A DNA stretch of 64,000 nt, from positions 124,001 to 188,000 of the forward strand of contig CAYNIP010000001.1 in assembly GCA_964397305.1 (NCBI GenBank). The letters are read 5' to 3'. The stretch comes from JAAUTY01 sp964397305 (lineage in GTDB: Bacteria > Cyanobacteriota > Cyanobacteriia > Cyanobacteriales > Spirulinaceae). Positions within the stretch are counted from its first letter, which is position 1. Each line of letters opens with the position of its first letter. Made by a program: the position numbers and the translations under genes. Positions 17,502-26,348 of the stretch are shown piece after piece. Below the pieces are notes generated by a model. The model did not search any database. It worked only from the letters and a program-made list of their open reading frames with translations, and was not told the origin of the DNA.

Positions 17502-17522
17502 TTGTAGCACTGACATCTACAA
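17502..17522. promoter_or_regulatory. Inverted repeat upstream of NYN-domain gene
   Basis: TTGTAG (17502-17507) and CTACAA (17517-17522) form a perfect 6-bp inverted repeat separated by 9 nt, 67-87 bp before the ATG at 17589. The size fits a dimeric repressor operator. It does not match the spacing of the NtcA site (GTAN8TAC), so no regulator is proposed. Confidence 0.35.
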
Positions 17523-17588
17523 GGATTGTAACAACAGGTTAAGCTGGAGGCAGCCAGCGGGTTGCCGTTACCCCCCGCACTGACCACC

Positions 17589-18890
17589 ATGAACGAACTA
17601 AACGGGCGTGACTGGCTGCTGGCGAGTGTCCTCGCCTTCGGCCTCAGTTGCGGTCTGAGTGTGGCTGCGGGGCGATCGCTCCGGGACTCCCTCGCGACCG
17701 GGGCGATCGCTCTGCCGGCCAGTTGGCCCGCGACCTGGATCGCTAGCCAAGCCCGGGGGCGATCGCGCCACCTCCCCAAAGCATCCCAAGCCCGAACTCA
17801 CAACCAGAGCGAAACCGCCATCTTCTGGGACTATGAAAATGTCAAGGACTCAGCCCGCCACATGACCGGCACCAAGGCCCCCCTGGCGGAATCGATCGTG
17901 GAATACTCTCGCTCCCAAGGCCACCTACGGGTGAAAACAGTCTACGCCAACTGGCGACGGGAAAACGAGGTTGTCGCCCAAACCCTCTACAGCATGGGCT
18001 TTGAGCCGATCCATGTTTCCCTAAAAAAGACGAATAGCGTCGATGTCAAGCTCACAGTAGACTGCCTCAACACGGCCTACCGGTACCCAGAGATCGAGCA
18101 CTTCCTGATCGTCACGGCTGACAAGGATTTCATCCCCCTAGTGAATGCCTTGCGGGCCCTGGAGAAGCGCGTGACCCTGATTGGCCGTGCTGAAACCGCG
18201 AGCGACCAACTGATCCTCAGCGCCGATGCTTTCATCTCCCTGGAAGAACTTCTCGCCAGCAAGTTCGCCCCCCAACCCGCCACCGCACCCCAGGACCCCA
18301 CCATCAGCTACGGCACAGCCCTCGCCTGTCTCGTCACCGCCATCGATGCCGCCCAAAACCAGGGCCGCAGCACGCGCTTCCCAGCCATCGATGTGCTGAT
18401 GCGGGCCCAGGCAGACTACCACTACCAGGGAGCAACTTCCATCCAAAAACCGGACGGTTCGGGAACCTTCAGCAGCTTTTCCGCGTTTGTCACGGCCGCC
18501 GCCCAGGAGAGCAAGGTCTTGATCAAGGAAGTAGAAGGGTTTAAGGAACTCTTTCTCCCTGGCGATGAAGCGACGCCCCTGGAGTCGGAGGCGGAACCGG
18601 AAGCGAGCGGCAATATCGGCCGCGAGGAATGGCTGATCATCGTTGAGCGGATTCAGAAGGCCTTTGCGGAGGGTCACCCGGGGCCCACCTATGGCCGCTT
18701 CAAGATCCTCCTCGGCTACCTCCGGCAGGCGGGCAAGGAAGGACTCCTTCCCAATAATTACGGCCTCCTCCGGGAGGCTCTCAGCCAACTGGCCGGAGCT
18801 GGAATATTGCTCCGCCAGGAGGATGGCAGCTACCGCCTCACGGACGACTGGGAGGATCGGCAGGAGGAGTATTTGGAGGTGTTGACTTGA
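17589..18890 (+). CDS. NYN-domain (LabA/DUF88-like) putative RNase
   Basis: 433 residues from the ATG at 17589; a TTG nine codons upstream is less likely. An N-terminal hydrophobic segment (about 8-30) may anchor it. The NYN domain starts AIFWDYENVKD (first catalytic Asp near 81), continues with KKTNSVDVKLTVDCLNTAY and HFLIVTADKDFIPLV, the PIN-fold acidic triad. The C-terminal part has two OST-HTH/LOTUS-like stretches (about 210-290 and 330-425). NYN proteins cut or bind RNA; LabA itself affects circadian output in Synechococcus. The family assignment is good; the RNA target is unknown. Confidence 0.85.
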   Translation: MNELNGRDWLLASVLAFGLSCGLSVAAGRSLRDSLATGAIALPASWPATWIASQARGRSRHLPKASQARTHNQSETAIFWDYENVKDSARHMTGTKAPLAESIVEYSRSQGHLRVKTVYANWRRENEVVAQTLYSMGFEPIHVSLKKTNSVDVKLTVDCLNTAYRYPEIEHFLIVTADKDFIPLVNALRALEKRVTLIGRAETASDQLILSADAFISLEELLASKFAPQPATAPQDPTISYGTALACLVTAIDAAQNQGRSTRFPAIDVLMRAQADYHYQGATSIQKPDGSGTFSSFSAFVTAAAQESKVLIKEVEGFKELFLPGDEATPLESEAEPEASGNIGREEWLIIVERIQKAFAEGHPGPTYGRFKILLGYLRQAGKEGLLPNNYGLLREALSQLAGAGILLRQEDGSYRLTDDWEDRQEEYLEVLT

Positions 18891-18956
18891 CATCTTCTCC
18901 ACCCAACCCAGGGTTACGGCCTGGCGCAAGGCACGCTGGGCAACATTAGGAGCGAG

Positions 18957-19010
18957 ACTTCTAACTCCCCTTCTCCCAGCCTTGGGAGAAGGGGCCGGGG
19001 GATGAGGGCT
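18957..19010. repeat. Family A palindromic repeat
   Basis: A single family A unit (ctccccttctcccagcc, its complement, then ccgggggatgagggc) in the 323-bp spacer after the NYN gene. The remainder to 19074 is featureless to me. Confidence 0.75.
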
Positions 19011-19074
19011 CCGTTTTGAGGCACTTCAGAACAGCATTAAGGAAAAGAACCTCAACCCATTGTAGCCCTCACCC

Positions 19075-19215
19075 TCAGAGTGTGTTTGAAAAGATATAGA
19101 GGTAGAGTTGAGAGGTAAGAAGAGAGTCTCTCAACATAGAACACCAAAGACAAGCCGGTAGAGCCAAAGAGGTAATGATGCGTTGTAGTGATGGATGAAA
19201 TACCAAATAGCACCA
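19075..19215. mobile_element. Probable remnant of an insertion element
   Basis: An AT-richer stretch of about 140 bp that starts with gagtgtgtttgaaaaga, which resembles the outer end of IS5-like elements. It ends abruptly where the coding frame of the following AlbA_2 gene begins. Its reading frames are short and not recognisable as a transposase. I infer it is what is left of an insertion that removed the beginning of the next gene. Confidence 0.4.
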
Positions 19216-19777
19216 AACGGCGGATACTGAAACCGACCTACTCCAACGCCTTGACGAACGCCAACTGCGCCGCTTCACGACTACCATCGAACGCATTGGC
19301 GATCTGCGCCCTATTGCTGAACTTGTGCAACTGAGCGAGAGCGATCGCCTCGAATTCAAAAGCACTCTGCAATGGGACGTGCGCCAAGGTACAGTGAACA
19401 AAAAACTGCACCAGAGCACCCTCAAAACCATTGCCGCCTTCCTGAACTCCGACGGCGGCACGCTGATTATTGGCGTCGAAGACGATGGCAAGACCTACGG
19501 TTTAGAAAAAGACTTGCAAAGCATGAATCAAGGCAACCGTGATAAATTCGAGCGCCATTTGAGTCAATTGATTGCCGATCGCTTGGGTACGCGATTCCTT
19601 CCCTACCTGCGAATTCGCTTTGCAACTCTTGATGCTAAGCTAGTTTGCGCTGTCTACGTTCGCTCCGCTGCCCCCCAACGCGCCTTCCTAAAATCTGATA
19701 GCGGCCTCGAACTCTACATCCGAACCGGCAATTCAACGCGATCGCTCAGCGTGCCTGACATCTACGACTATTTTTAG
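19211..19777 (+). pseudogene. AlbA_2 (schlafen-type) domain protein, N-terminally truncated
   Basis: The frame is open from 19211 with no start codon, reading ADTETDLLQRLDERQLRRF in family-like fashion, then LSESDRLEFKSTLQWDVRQG, KTIAAFLNSDGGTLIIGVEDDG and LYIRTGNSTRSLSV. The last three are the hallmark motifs of AlbA_2, the nucleic-acid-binding domain also called schlafen AlbA_2. The first possible start is a GTG at 19325, which would leave the domain almost whole (150 residues). The missing N-terminus abuts the probable insertion remnant at 19075-19215. Either a pseudogene or a shortened gene restarted at 19325. A membrane-protein gene begins 10 bp after it. Confidence 0.7.
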
Positions 19778-19787
19778 CAACGCCCCT

Positions 19788-21692
19788 ATGAGACTCTTCC
19801 AACGCCCCCTGATCCCCTTCCCTCGGGTGGAAGTGTTGCCCAAGGCTTTAGCCATCATCGGGGGATTGTTGATCCTCTACAAAATGGCGCTCATTCTCCA
19901 GACTCAACTCGCCAAGACTGGTCTATCTGGACAGTGGCTATTCGGGATCTATGGCGCGCTTGGTCTGGCGGTGCTCATCGGACTACGCTGGGGAATGCGC
20001 CAACCCTCCCCCTGGTTTCGCTCCTTGGTTCGTGTTGGCCGCGGCTCGGCGACCCTCGACCAGCAATTTTCTGCCTGGGCCCGCCGTCATGTCTTGCTAG
20101 CTGGACTGGCGATCGCCCTCTTCAGTCTGTTGCTCGCGATCTACCTAGTCGCTTCCCTCCTTCGAGCTGAGTTTTGGGTGCTAGACAACTACATCATCAC
20201 GGAGCGCCTAGCCGACGGCGGCCTTGCCCCCCAAGACATTCTGCATACTTGGTGGCAGGAGGAAATTGCCAGAGCTGGGAACTCTTGGATCAATCGCCCG
20301 CTCTATTGGCTACTTCGGTTAGCTGAAATTGGGCTGTGGGGTTCCCGAGCCTGGCTCTACTACTTAGATCGTTTGGTCTGCCTGGCGATCGCGATTTTTG
20401 CCCTCACCTGGGCCAGCATCTCAGCCCTTGGCCTCAGCTTTGGCCTCTTGCTAGCCTTGAGAACCATGCAGCTTCATTTCTGGAACGATATCTGGACTTG
20501 GATCGGCCCCAGTGAGGCTTTTTGTGCAGTGGGGCTGGCGGGAATCATCCTAGGTTTGGGAACTGCCCTCCAGCGATACTTAAAAGCGAAAAACTTAGCC
20601 GAAATAAGCTTAGATCTGCCGATCAGTCTCGTGGCCGTCGGAACCATCATTGCGGCTGGATGCAAGGAAAACTTTGTCTTCTCCGGCCTACCCCTAGCAG
20701 TCCTGACAGCATTGGGCCTGAGCCGATCGAAACGGGTTGGTCTAGGGCCGCGCTTGCTCAGCGCCTTAGGCCTCTTGACCTGCCTCCTCGTCAGTGGACT
20801 CGTCCTAAGTTATCTCAGCCAGGGAAATGAGCCCACAGAAGTCTATGGGCGCTCGATTGACCTGATTTCTAGCTTGATGAATCAGGTTCATTTCTTCACG
20901 CGCCGCCAACACCTCCGGTTGTCGGCGGCAATTTTTGTCGCCATTGCCCTCCTCCTTTACAACCTCCTCCCACACCGCCAGGCTAGCCCTGAATCACGGC
21001 AGCAGCGACTGGCCTTAGGAGGAGTACTAGCCCTAGGACTCCTGTGGTCTAGTTGGGAAATCCTATTCTACGGTGAGTTTGCCGTCGATCATCGCTATCG
21101 GTTTCCCATCGCGTTACTCCAGATCCTTGTCCTAGCCGTTGCGGGAATAAACTTGGCCGCAATCCTCACCCGCCTTGCCAACTATCGCCAACAGGTCATT
21201 CTCCGTGCTGTAGGGGTTGTTTTGGGTAGTCTCATCCTCATCAATCAGGGCTTCCCACTCCGAGCCGCTGCCATTGGTTTTACCCAAGACACCCAACAAT
21301 TTATGACTGATCTCAGGACCCTCGCAGCAACTGTGAAAGAAAATCCCGACTTTCCCATTTATGTGGAGAGTGGCGCTACGGGTCATGACTATGAACAACC
21401 CATTGCATACTATGAGCCCGTGGCCTCACTCATGATTTGGTTTCGTTGGCAAGGTATTGAAAATCCAGTCTTCCTACGAGTCGCGGCTAATCCAGATTTA
21501 GCGAGTTTGCCAGCATTTGACCGCAGCTTACTAGCCGATGTACAGCGTTGGTCTGTGCAAGGTGATCAGGGCTATCAGCCCATGGCCAATCTAGATCCAG
21601 CTCAGGAATTGCAAGGACAATGTTACAGCCTGAGCTACCTAGCACCGGCTAGCACTCAGTGCGAGGGGCTGCGTCTGCGATGGCGCTATTAA
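19788..21692 (+). CDS. Polytopic membrane protein of unknown function
   Basis: 634 residues with about 11-12 hydrophobic segments and a hydrophilic C-terminal tail of about 130 residues containing two or three Cys (QGQCYSLSYLAPASTQC). Layout (first-loop EFWVLDNYIITERLADGG, WINRPLYW) loosely recalls GT-C-type glycosyltransferases or a membrane mannosyltransferase-like fold, but no Asp signature is clear. It lies 10 bp after the AlbA_2 remnant. I do not recognise the family. Confidence 0.7.
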   Translation: MRLFQRPLIPFPRVEVLPKALAIIGGLLILYKMALILQTQLAKTGLSGQWLFGIYGALGLAVLIGLRWGMRQPSPWFRSLVRVGRGSATLDQQFSAWARRHVLLAGLAIALFSLLLAIYLVASLLRAEFWVLDNYIITERLADGGLAPQDILHTWWQEEIARAGNSWINRPLYWLLRLAEIGLWGSRAWLYYLDRLVCLAIAIFALTWASISALGLSFGLLLALRTMQLHFWNDIWTWIGPSEAFCAVGLAGIILGLGTALQRYLKAKNLAEISLDLPISLVAVGTIIAAGCKENFVFSGLPLAVLTALGLSRSKRVGLGPRLLSALGLLTCLLVSGLVLSYLSQGNEPTEVYGRSIDLISSLMNQVHFFTRRQHLRLSAAIFVAIALLLYNLLPHRQASPESRQQRLALGGVLALGLLWSSWEILFYGEFAVDHRYRFPIALLQILVLAVAGINLAAILTRLANYRQQVILRAVGVVLGSLILINQGFPLRAAAIGFTQDTQQFMTDLRTLAATVKENPDFPIYVESGATGHDYEQPIAYYEPVASLMIWFRWQGIENPVFLRVAANPDLASLPAFDRSLLADVQRWSVQGDQGYQPMANLDPAQELQGQCYSLSYLAPASTQCEGLRLRWRY

Positions 21693-21908
21693 TACGGTTG
21701 AAGAGCCACCCACGCAAACAAACGAATTCCTTTCGGCCCTACACCTTGGCCTGGGCTACCTGGCTCCTTGCCCGGTTGGGCGGCTGGTCGGGCTAGGCCA
21801 GTCAGCGCCCACCAGGCATCGTGATCTTATTCAGAGGTCTCCAGCGCTTCGATACTCTCTTTGAAGGCTGGGCAATGGCTCATCTCTAAGATGTGTATAA
21901 GCGGTAGC

Positions 21909-21937
21909 TCAACTTGGGAGAGGGATTTAGGGTGAGG
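21909..21937. repeat. Family A-type half repeat
   Basis: ctcaacttgggagagggatttagggtgagggc resembles the right half of the family A/D core. It lies in the 669-bp spacer 21693-22361, which otherwise holds the family B copy at 22118 and no supported gene. Confidence 0.5.
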
Positions 21938-22117
21938 GCTTCTAAAGTCAGGAGTCCTCGACCCTGGATCGAGCTGCTGGAATCAGGATTTTTTACGAGC
22001 CACCATCCAGTTTTCAGCCCCTACTGTGGCTTGAGGTCATAACTGCAATCTTCGGCAGTTTTGATGGCTCCTCTGGCTAGAGGGTTCTCGAGGATCTACC
22101 CCCCCCCACTACCCACG

Positions 22118-22235
22118 GGGTGCATCTCAGTTAGGCAAGTTTGCCCCCTCTGCGAGAAGTCGCTGCGCGTCTACATCCCCCTCGGCCCCTTCTCCTAAGT
22201 AGGGCAAAGGGGAGTCGCCAAAGTGAAATGCACCC
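22118..22235. mobile_element. Family B MITE-like repeat, 118 bp
   Basis: The fullest family B copy: gggtgcatctcag at the left, gaaatgcaccc at the right, with interior blocks ttaggcaagtttgccccctc, gctgcgcgtctacatccccc and the aagtagggc/aaggggagtc segment. No clear target duplication remains. It serves as the reference for comparing the other copies. Confidence 0.7.
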
Positions 22236-22361
22236 TGCCCAATGCCCTCCCTAGCAATACTCACCTTTAGCCGCCCCTGTTAGCCTTAGGAGCGGCGACT
22301 GGGGGGCTGCCTTAACACAGATTGTTAGGGTAGAGGCAAGATTCTGAAGAGAGACAAGCCC

Positions 22362-22514
22362 ATGAACTTTGATGACCTGATCGCCAGCTTTTGGCATGAC
22401 TGGATTTATTCGGCCCTATTTATCGTGGTTGCCTTGGGCATTATTGCTTATACCAACTGGGAAAAGCGCCAGGCTGCCCTCGAGGAGACAGAGGAGGAGG
22501 AGGGTGAAGATTAA
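22362..22514 (+). CDS. 50-residue single-span membrane protein
   Basis: A small gene. The ATG at 22362 is preceded by gaagagag about 10 nt upstream, a good ribosome site. The product has one hydrophobic helix (WIYSALFIVVALGIIAYT, about residues 13-30) and a very acidic C-terminus (EETEEEEGED). This form is typical of small thylakoid-complex subunits or regulators in cyanobacteria, but I cannot name it. Upstream tagggtagaggcaagattctg may be its promoter. DUF3119 and DUF3086 genes follow on the same strand. Confidence 0.65.
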   Translation: MNFDDLIASFWHDWIYSALFIVVALGIIAYTNWEKRQAALEETEEEEGED

Positions 22515-22748
22515 GCCCAGAAAATCGCCGGGTGTCCCGAAGCCACGGGCGATCGCAAAGGCTCCCGGAGACTATCGCCGCTCGCCCCCCCAGAGTGGTC
22601 TGGCCAACATCCCCTACAATGAAAAGGCGGGAGCCGCAGGGCCGGCTCTGGGTCGAGCGATGGAGCCGGTCCAGTGCTTCGTGAATTGCGCCTGTCCCCC
22701 TCAGGGTAACAGCCTGAGGGTTGGCGATTCGTTAATTTGGTTAAGCCG

Positions 22749-23135
22749 ATGACCACCACCCAAACCCCCACCCCCTCCACGACCACGGAACTGGCGCCTA
22801 GCTATGTCTTACCCTTGGCTCTGTTGGCGATCGCCATCCCCCTAGCCTTGATCCAGCGCCTTGCCGGAGCAGGGGTCGGCCTGTTCGCCCTCTTCCTGCT
22901 GGTGCAAGCGGGAACCCTGCGCCTCGTCTTCACGGCCACCGCCCTAGAGGTCTACCGCGGCCAGGCTCAGATTCGCCACTTCCCCTACAGTGAGTGGCAA
23001 AACTGGCGGGTTTTTTGGCCCGCTGTGCCTATTCTGTTTTACTTTCGGGAAGTCAACAGCATCCACTTTTTACCGGTGCTGTTTGACCCGCAACAGCTCC
23101 AGGCCTGCCTCGCCCCGCTCCCGCGCCGCGATTGA
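22749..23135 (+). CDS. DUF3119 family membrane protein
   Basis: 128 residues from the ATG at 22749. Two adjacent hydrophobic helices (about 19-58), then EVYRGQAQIRHFPYSEWQNW and FYFREVNSIHFLPVLFDP, matching cyanobacterial DUF3119. Function unknown; these proteins are close to restricted to cyanobacteria and plastids. The leader carries a hairpin ccctcagg(n7)cctgaggg at 22698-22720 that could influence expression. DUF3086 follows 48 bp downstream, a pairing I would expect to be co-transcribed. Confidence 0.8.
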   Translation: MTTTQTPTPSTTTELAPSYVLPLALLAIAIPLALIQRLAGAGVGLFALFLLVQAGTLRLVFTATALEVYRGQAQIRHFPYSEWQNWRVFWPAVPILFYFREVNSIHFLPVLFDPQQLQACLAPLPRRD

Positions 23136-23183
23136 GGGTAAGTCTTGCTCGGACGCTGTGCTGCTGTTTGCTAAATCGCTCGC

Positions 23184-24317
23184 ATGAATTCTGACGAAGC
23201 CCCGATCTCGAATCACGACAACGACCGCGATCCCGATACCCTGCCGCCCCTGCCCAACCTGGGGGAGCCGGAGCCCGTTGAGACGCGGCCCAGGCTGAAC
23301 CTGAGGGGCGCAGAACCTCCAACACCGCCGCCAACGGAACCCCCAGAACCCGCCGTGGCGGTCCTGGAGCAACGCAAGGCCGAGCTTCAGGCAGAAATCG
23401 CTGACCTCACGGCCCAGCGCGATCGCCTCCTGGCCGATGTCAGCGGCGATGTTCCTGCCCTCCTCCAACGGTTGGTCGCTGAAGGCAGCCTCGAGCTGGA
23501 GCAGCGCCGCCAGACCCTGCAAGCGGCGGTGGAGCAGTTGGAGCGGCGGCGCGATCGCGTGCGGGAGGAAATCCGCAGCAGCTTCGCCGGCCAGTCTCAA
23601 GAGATCGCGATTCGCGTCCAGGGCTTCAAGGACTACCTCGTAGGCAGCCTCCAGGACCTGGCCGCGACCGCGGAGCAGCTCCAACTGCCGGAACCCTCGG
23701 CGGCGGCTCCGGCCCGTAGCTCCGGCCGTCCCCCCCGGCCGGAGGAAGAGGAGGCGGTTCCAACTCCCAACTTTGCCAAGCAGAGCTTCCAAGATCAGCG
23801 TCGCCAGATCGTCAGCCTGCTGGATCAGTACCGCAGCAAACCGGACTACTACGGTCCCCCCTGGCAACTGCGCCGCACCTTTGAGCCGGTTCATGCAGAG
23901 CGAGTGCAGGATTGGTTTTTCAACCAAGGGGGTCGGGGGGCCCTCCGCTCCCTCGGCAGCCGCCTGCAAAATATTCTGGTCGCCTCGGCGGCGATCTCGG
24001 TGTTGAATGCCTTGTATGGCGATCGCCTCCGGGTCCTCGTTCTCGCCAACACCCCCGAGCGCTTGGGGGAATGGCGGCGAGGCTTACAAGACTGTTTGGG
24101 GATCTCCCGGGGGGATTTCGGCCCCACACGCGGCGTCGGCCTGTTTGAATCCCCCGCCGCTTTGGTCCAAAAGGCGGAACGGCTGCTGGACAGCAAGCTG
24201 CTCCCCTTCATCGCCATCGATGAGGCGGAAGATACGATCAACCTCTCCCTGCTCCAGTTTCCGATCTGGCTGGCCTTTGCCCCCGATCCAAGTCAGGTGT
24301 CGAACTACCCCTACTGA
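23184..24317 (+). CDS. DUF3086 family protein
   Basis: 377 residues. A disordered Pro/Glu-rich start (1-55), a coiled coil (about 58-140, LEQRKAELQAEIADLTAQRD), then a globular part from about 195 (SFQDQRRQIVSLLDQYRSKP, WFFNQGGRGALRSLGSRLQN) to the end. The order of coiled coil then this globular block is that of cyanobacterial DUF3086. No catalytic motif is evident. Immediately follows the DUF3119 gene; function unknown. Confidence 0.8.
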   Translation: MNSDEAPISNHDNDRDPDTLPPLPNLGEPEPVETRPRLNLRGAEPPTPPPTEPPEPAVAVLEQRKAELQAEIADLTAQRDRLLADVSGDVPALLQRLVAEGSLELEQRRQTLQAAVEQLERRRDRVREEIRSSFAGQSQEIAIRVQGFKDYLVGSLQDLAATAEQLQLPEPSAAAPARSSGRPPRPEEEEAVPTPNFAKQSFQDQRRQIVSLLDQYRSKPDYYGPPWQLRRTFEPVHAERVQDWFFNQGGRGALRSLGSRLQNILVASAAISVLNALYGDRLRVLVLANTPERLGEWRRGLQDCLGISRGDFGPTRGVGLFESPAALVQKAERLLDSKLLPFIAIDEAEDTINLSLLQFPIWLAFAPDPSQVSNYPY

Positions 24318-24510
24318 AGCCGGGGTTTCTCCAAGCTGCCAGGGAGTCCCATCCCTTGGGGAACCCCAGGAGCTTACCGCCTCTCCGGCCCCCAGCCCCC
24401 TAGGACGCCACCAACGGATGCGAGGCCTTGAGGGCTAGACCTCCGAGCACTGGGAGCAACTGCTACCTTAAGCCCAAGACTTCCTCGCATCCCTCCCCCA
24501 GACTACCCCC

Positions 24511-25842
24511 GTGCTCTCCTCTCCCCCCTCCGGTTGGTTCAGCGGCGATGCGGCGGATCTAGCGCGACAAGGGCTCGCCTATCAGCAGCAGTTGGTCGGT
24601 CGGCCGCGCCCCATCTTGCTCCTAGAGCGGCAGCCCGAAGCCTGGCTGGCTGGCTTTTTGGCGGCTGTCCAGGCTGGCTGGCCCCTGTTCTTGGGGAACC
24701 CGGCTTGGGGAGCGCGGGAGGGTCGCCAGGCGATCGCCCTCAGCCAGCCCGCGCTGATCTGGGGGGAGCTTCCCGCAGCTTGGGGACGGATTGGGACCCC
24801 GGAGCCAGGACCGCCTCCCCCCGCTGACCCCATCATCGCCATCCCCACGGGCGGCAGCTCCGGGCAAGTACGGTTTGCCACTCACACCTGGGCCACCCTC
24901 ACCGCTGCGGCCCAGGGTTTCCAGGCTCGCTTCGGCCCCGAGCCCATCGCGGTGCTAAATGTCTTGCCCCTTTACCATGTCAGCGGCCTGATGCCCGTGG
25001 TGCGCTCTCTAATCAGTGGGGGCTGCTATGAGAGCTTCCCCTATGCAGAGCTGAAGGCCGGTCGTCGTCCTCGCCTGGACCCAGCCCGTAGTGTCCTCTC
25101 CCTCGTCCCCACCCAGCTCCAGGATTTGCTGGCCCTCGACCCGCGAGGGCTGGCCTCTTGGCGGCGGCTGCTGGTGGGAGGTGGACCGATCTGGCCCACC
25201 TTGCTCGCGGCCGCGCGACGGGCCGATCTCTCCCTGGTCTTGAGCTATGGCATGACGGAGACGGCAGCCCTAGTGGCGGCCCTAGAGCCCGCCGAATTCC
25301 GCCAGGGTCGGGCCGATTGTGGACGGGCCTTGCCCCATGTGGAACTCCAGATTTTGGACGCGGCGGGGCAGCCCCTGCCCGCCGGAGCCGTGGGGGCGAT
25401 CGCCCTGCGGAGTCCAGCCCTCTTTCAGGGCTACTACCCGGAGTTGCGGCCGTCGGAACCCTGGTGGCCGACGGCGGACGCAGGCTATCTCGATGCTGAC
25501 GGACATCTCACCGTGCTCGGCCGCCAACAGGAGGTCATCATCACGGGCGGGGAAAAGGTATTTCCGGGCGAGGTGGAGGCGGCGATTCGGGGGACGGGCA
25601 TGGTAGCGGATGTCGGGGTGATTGGCTGGCCTGATGAGCGCTGGGGGCAGCGGGTGGTAGCCCTATATGTCCCAGCAGGATTGCCAGCAACACCAGCGGC
25701 CTTGACAGCGGCTCTGCGATCGCAACTAGCCCCTTACAAGCAGCCAAAGCACTGGTGCGCGGTTCCAGCCCTGCCGCGCAATGCCCAAGGGAAGCTCAAT
25801 CGCAGCCTTGTAACCACCATGGTGCAGCAAGCTTTGGGCTGA
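24511..25842 (+). CDS. menE: o-Succinylbenzoate-CoA ligase (AMP-binding)
   Basis: 443 residues, a short AMP-forming acyl-CoA synthetase. The P-loop is IPTGGSSGQVRFATHTW (about 111-127); the A5 motif is LSYGMTETAALVA; later comes GWPDERWGQRVVALY, and the catalytic Lys motif near the end, ALPRNAQGKLNRS. Its small size and the SYGMTETA context fit MenE, which activates o-succinylbenzoate for phylloquinone synthesis, needed for photosystem I. The likely start is the GTG at 24511 (VLSSPPSGWFSG); no ATG is near. No other men gene is in the window. Other acyl-CoA ligases of similar size cannot be excluded. Confidence 0.8.
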   Translation: MLSSPPSGWFSGDAADLARQGLAYQQQLVGRPRPILLLERQPEAWLAGFLAAVQAGWPLFLGNPAWGAREGRQAIALSQPALIWGELPAAWGRIGTPEPGPPPPADPIIAIPTGGSSGQVRFATHTWATLTAAAQGFQARFGPEPIAVLNVLPLYHVSGLMPVVRSLISGGCYESFPYAELKAGRRPRLDPARSVLSLVPTQLQDLLALDPRGLASWRRLLVGGGPIWPTLLAAARRADLSLVLSYGMTETAALVAALEPAEFRQGRADCGRALPHVELQILDAAGQPLPAGAVGAIALRSPALFQGYYPELRPSEPWWPTADAGYLDADGHLTVLGRQQEVIITGGEKVFPGEVEAAIRGTGMVADVGVIGWPDERWGQRVVALYVPAGLPATPAALTAALRSQLAPYKQPKHWCAVPALPRNAQGKLNRSLVTTMVQQALG

Positions 25843-25965
25843 CGGCCTGACCCAGCTTAAGAGTGCTCCAGGAAGTCAATCATCCAGCCCGTCTTTTGTT
25901 GGATTGCTCTAGGGGAGCGCTGAAGCGCCACAACGGCAATTGCCCCTGAGCGTTGTTGGGCTTAT

Positions 25966-26103
25966 GGAATTTCACAAATTAAATGCACCATTGTAGGGTT
26001 TGGGTCTCCCAACCCCCAAACCCTTATCAGAACAGCGATTGACTGGGTTGAAGGCGCGGCCACCGTGCCCCTACCGAATTGGGTCGTTATTTCGTGAAAG
26101 TTC
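25966..26103. mobile_element. Degenerate palindromic MITE-like element
   Basis: ggaatttcacaaattaa at 25966 and the inverse complement of gttatttcgtgaaagttc at 26086-26103 form an imperfect terminal inverted repeat, about 15 matches in 20. The 138-bp span has no coding capacity. It lies in the 506-bp spacer between menE and the tRNA gene. Confidence 0.4.
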
Positions 26104-26135
26104 ATTAGCCCTCCCAGAGAATATTGGAAAAGTCA

Positions 26136-26206
26136 GCTCGAACCCTTGATGTATCTGGGTTCGAGCGATTTTCCTGCTTCTTCCTGAAACCCTTGCTTTG
26201 CAAGGG
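26136..26206 (+). terminator. Two consecutive hairpins
   Basis: Stem 1: gctcgaaccc (26136-26145) pairs perfectly with gggttcgagc (26157-26166) over an 11-nt loop, followed by gatttt. Stem 2: cccttgc (26190-26196) pairs with gcaaggg (26200-26206) over ttt. Neither has a strong T-tract. They may end the menE transcript, or be part of a small RNA. Confidence 0.4.
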
Positions 26207-26329
26207 CTTCAGCGTAGTTTTCCACTACCCTCTGAGGAGGATGGGCAGGTCAAGCCATCCCCAGCCCAAACGTTTCGGGGAACTCGTAACTCGTGCCAAG
26301 GAAGGCCGACGCGGGGGCAGAGCTGCTAG

Positions 26330-26335
26330 TATAAT
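26330..26335 (+). promoter_or_regulatory. Putative -10 box of tRNA-Ile2
   Basis: TATAAT lies 13 nt before the mature tRNA 5' end. It is a perfect -10 hexamer in otherwise GC-rich sequence. Confidence 0.5.
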
Positions 26336-26348
26336 AAATCGGCGATTT

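Noticed and set aside
19075..19491. 138-codon minus-strand frame over the AlbA_2 gene
   Set aside because: It is antisense to the AlbA_2 coding frame for most of its length and has low-complexity Ser/Arg content.
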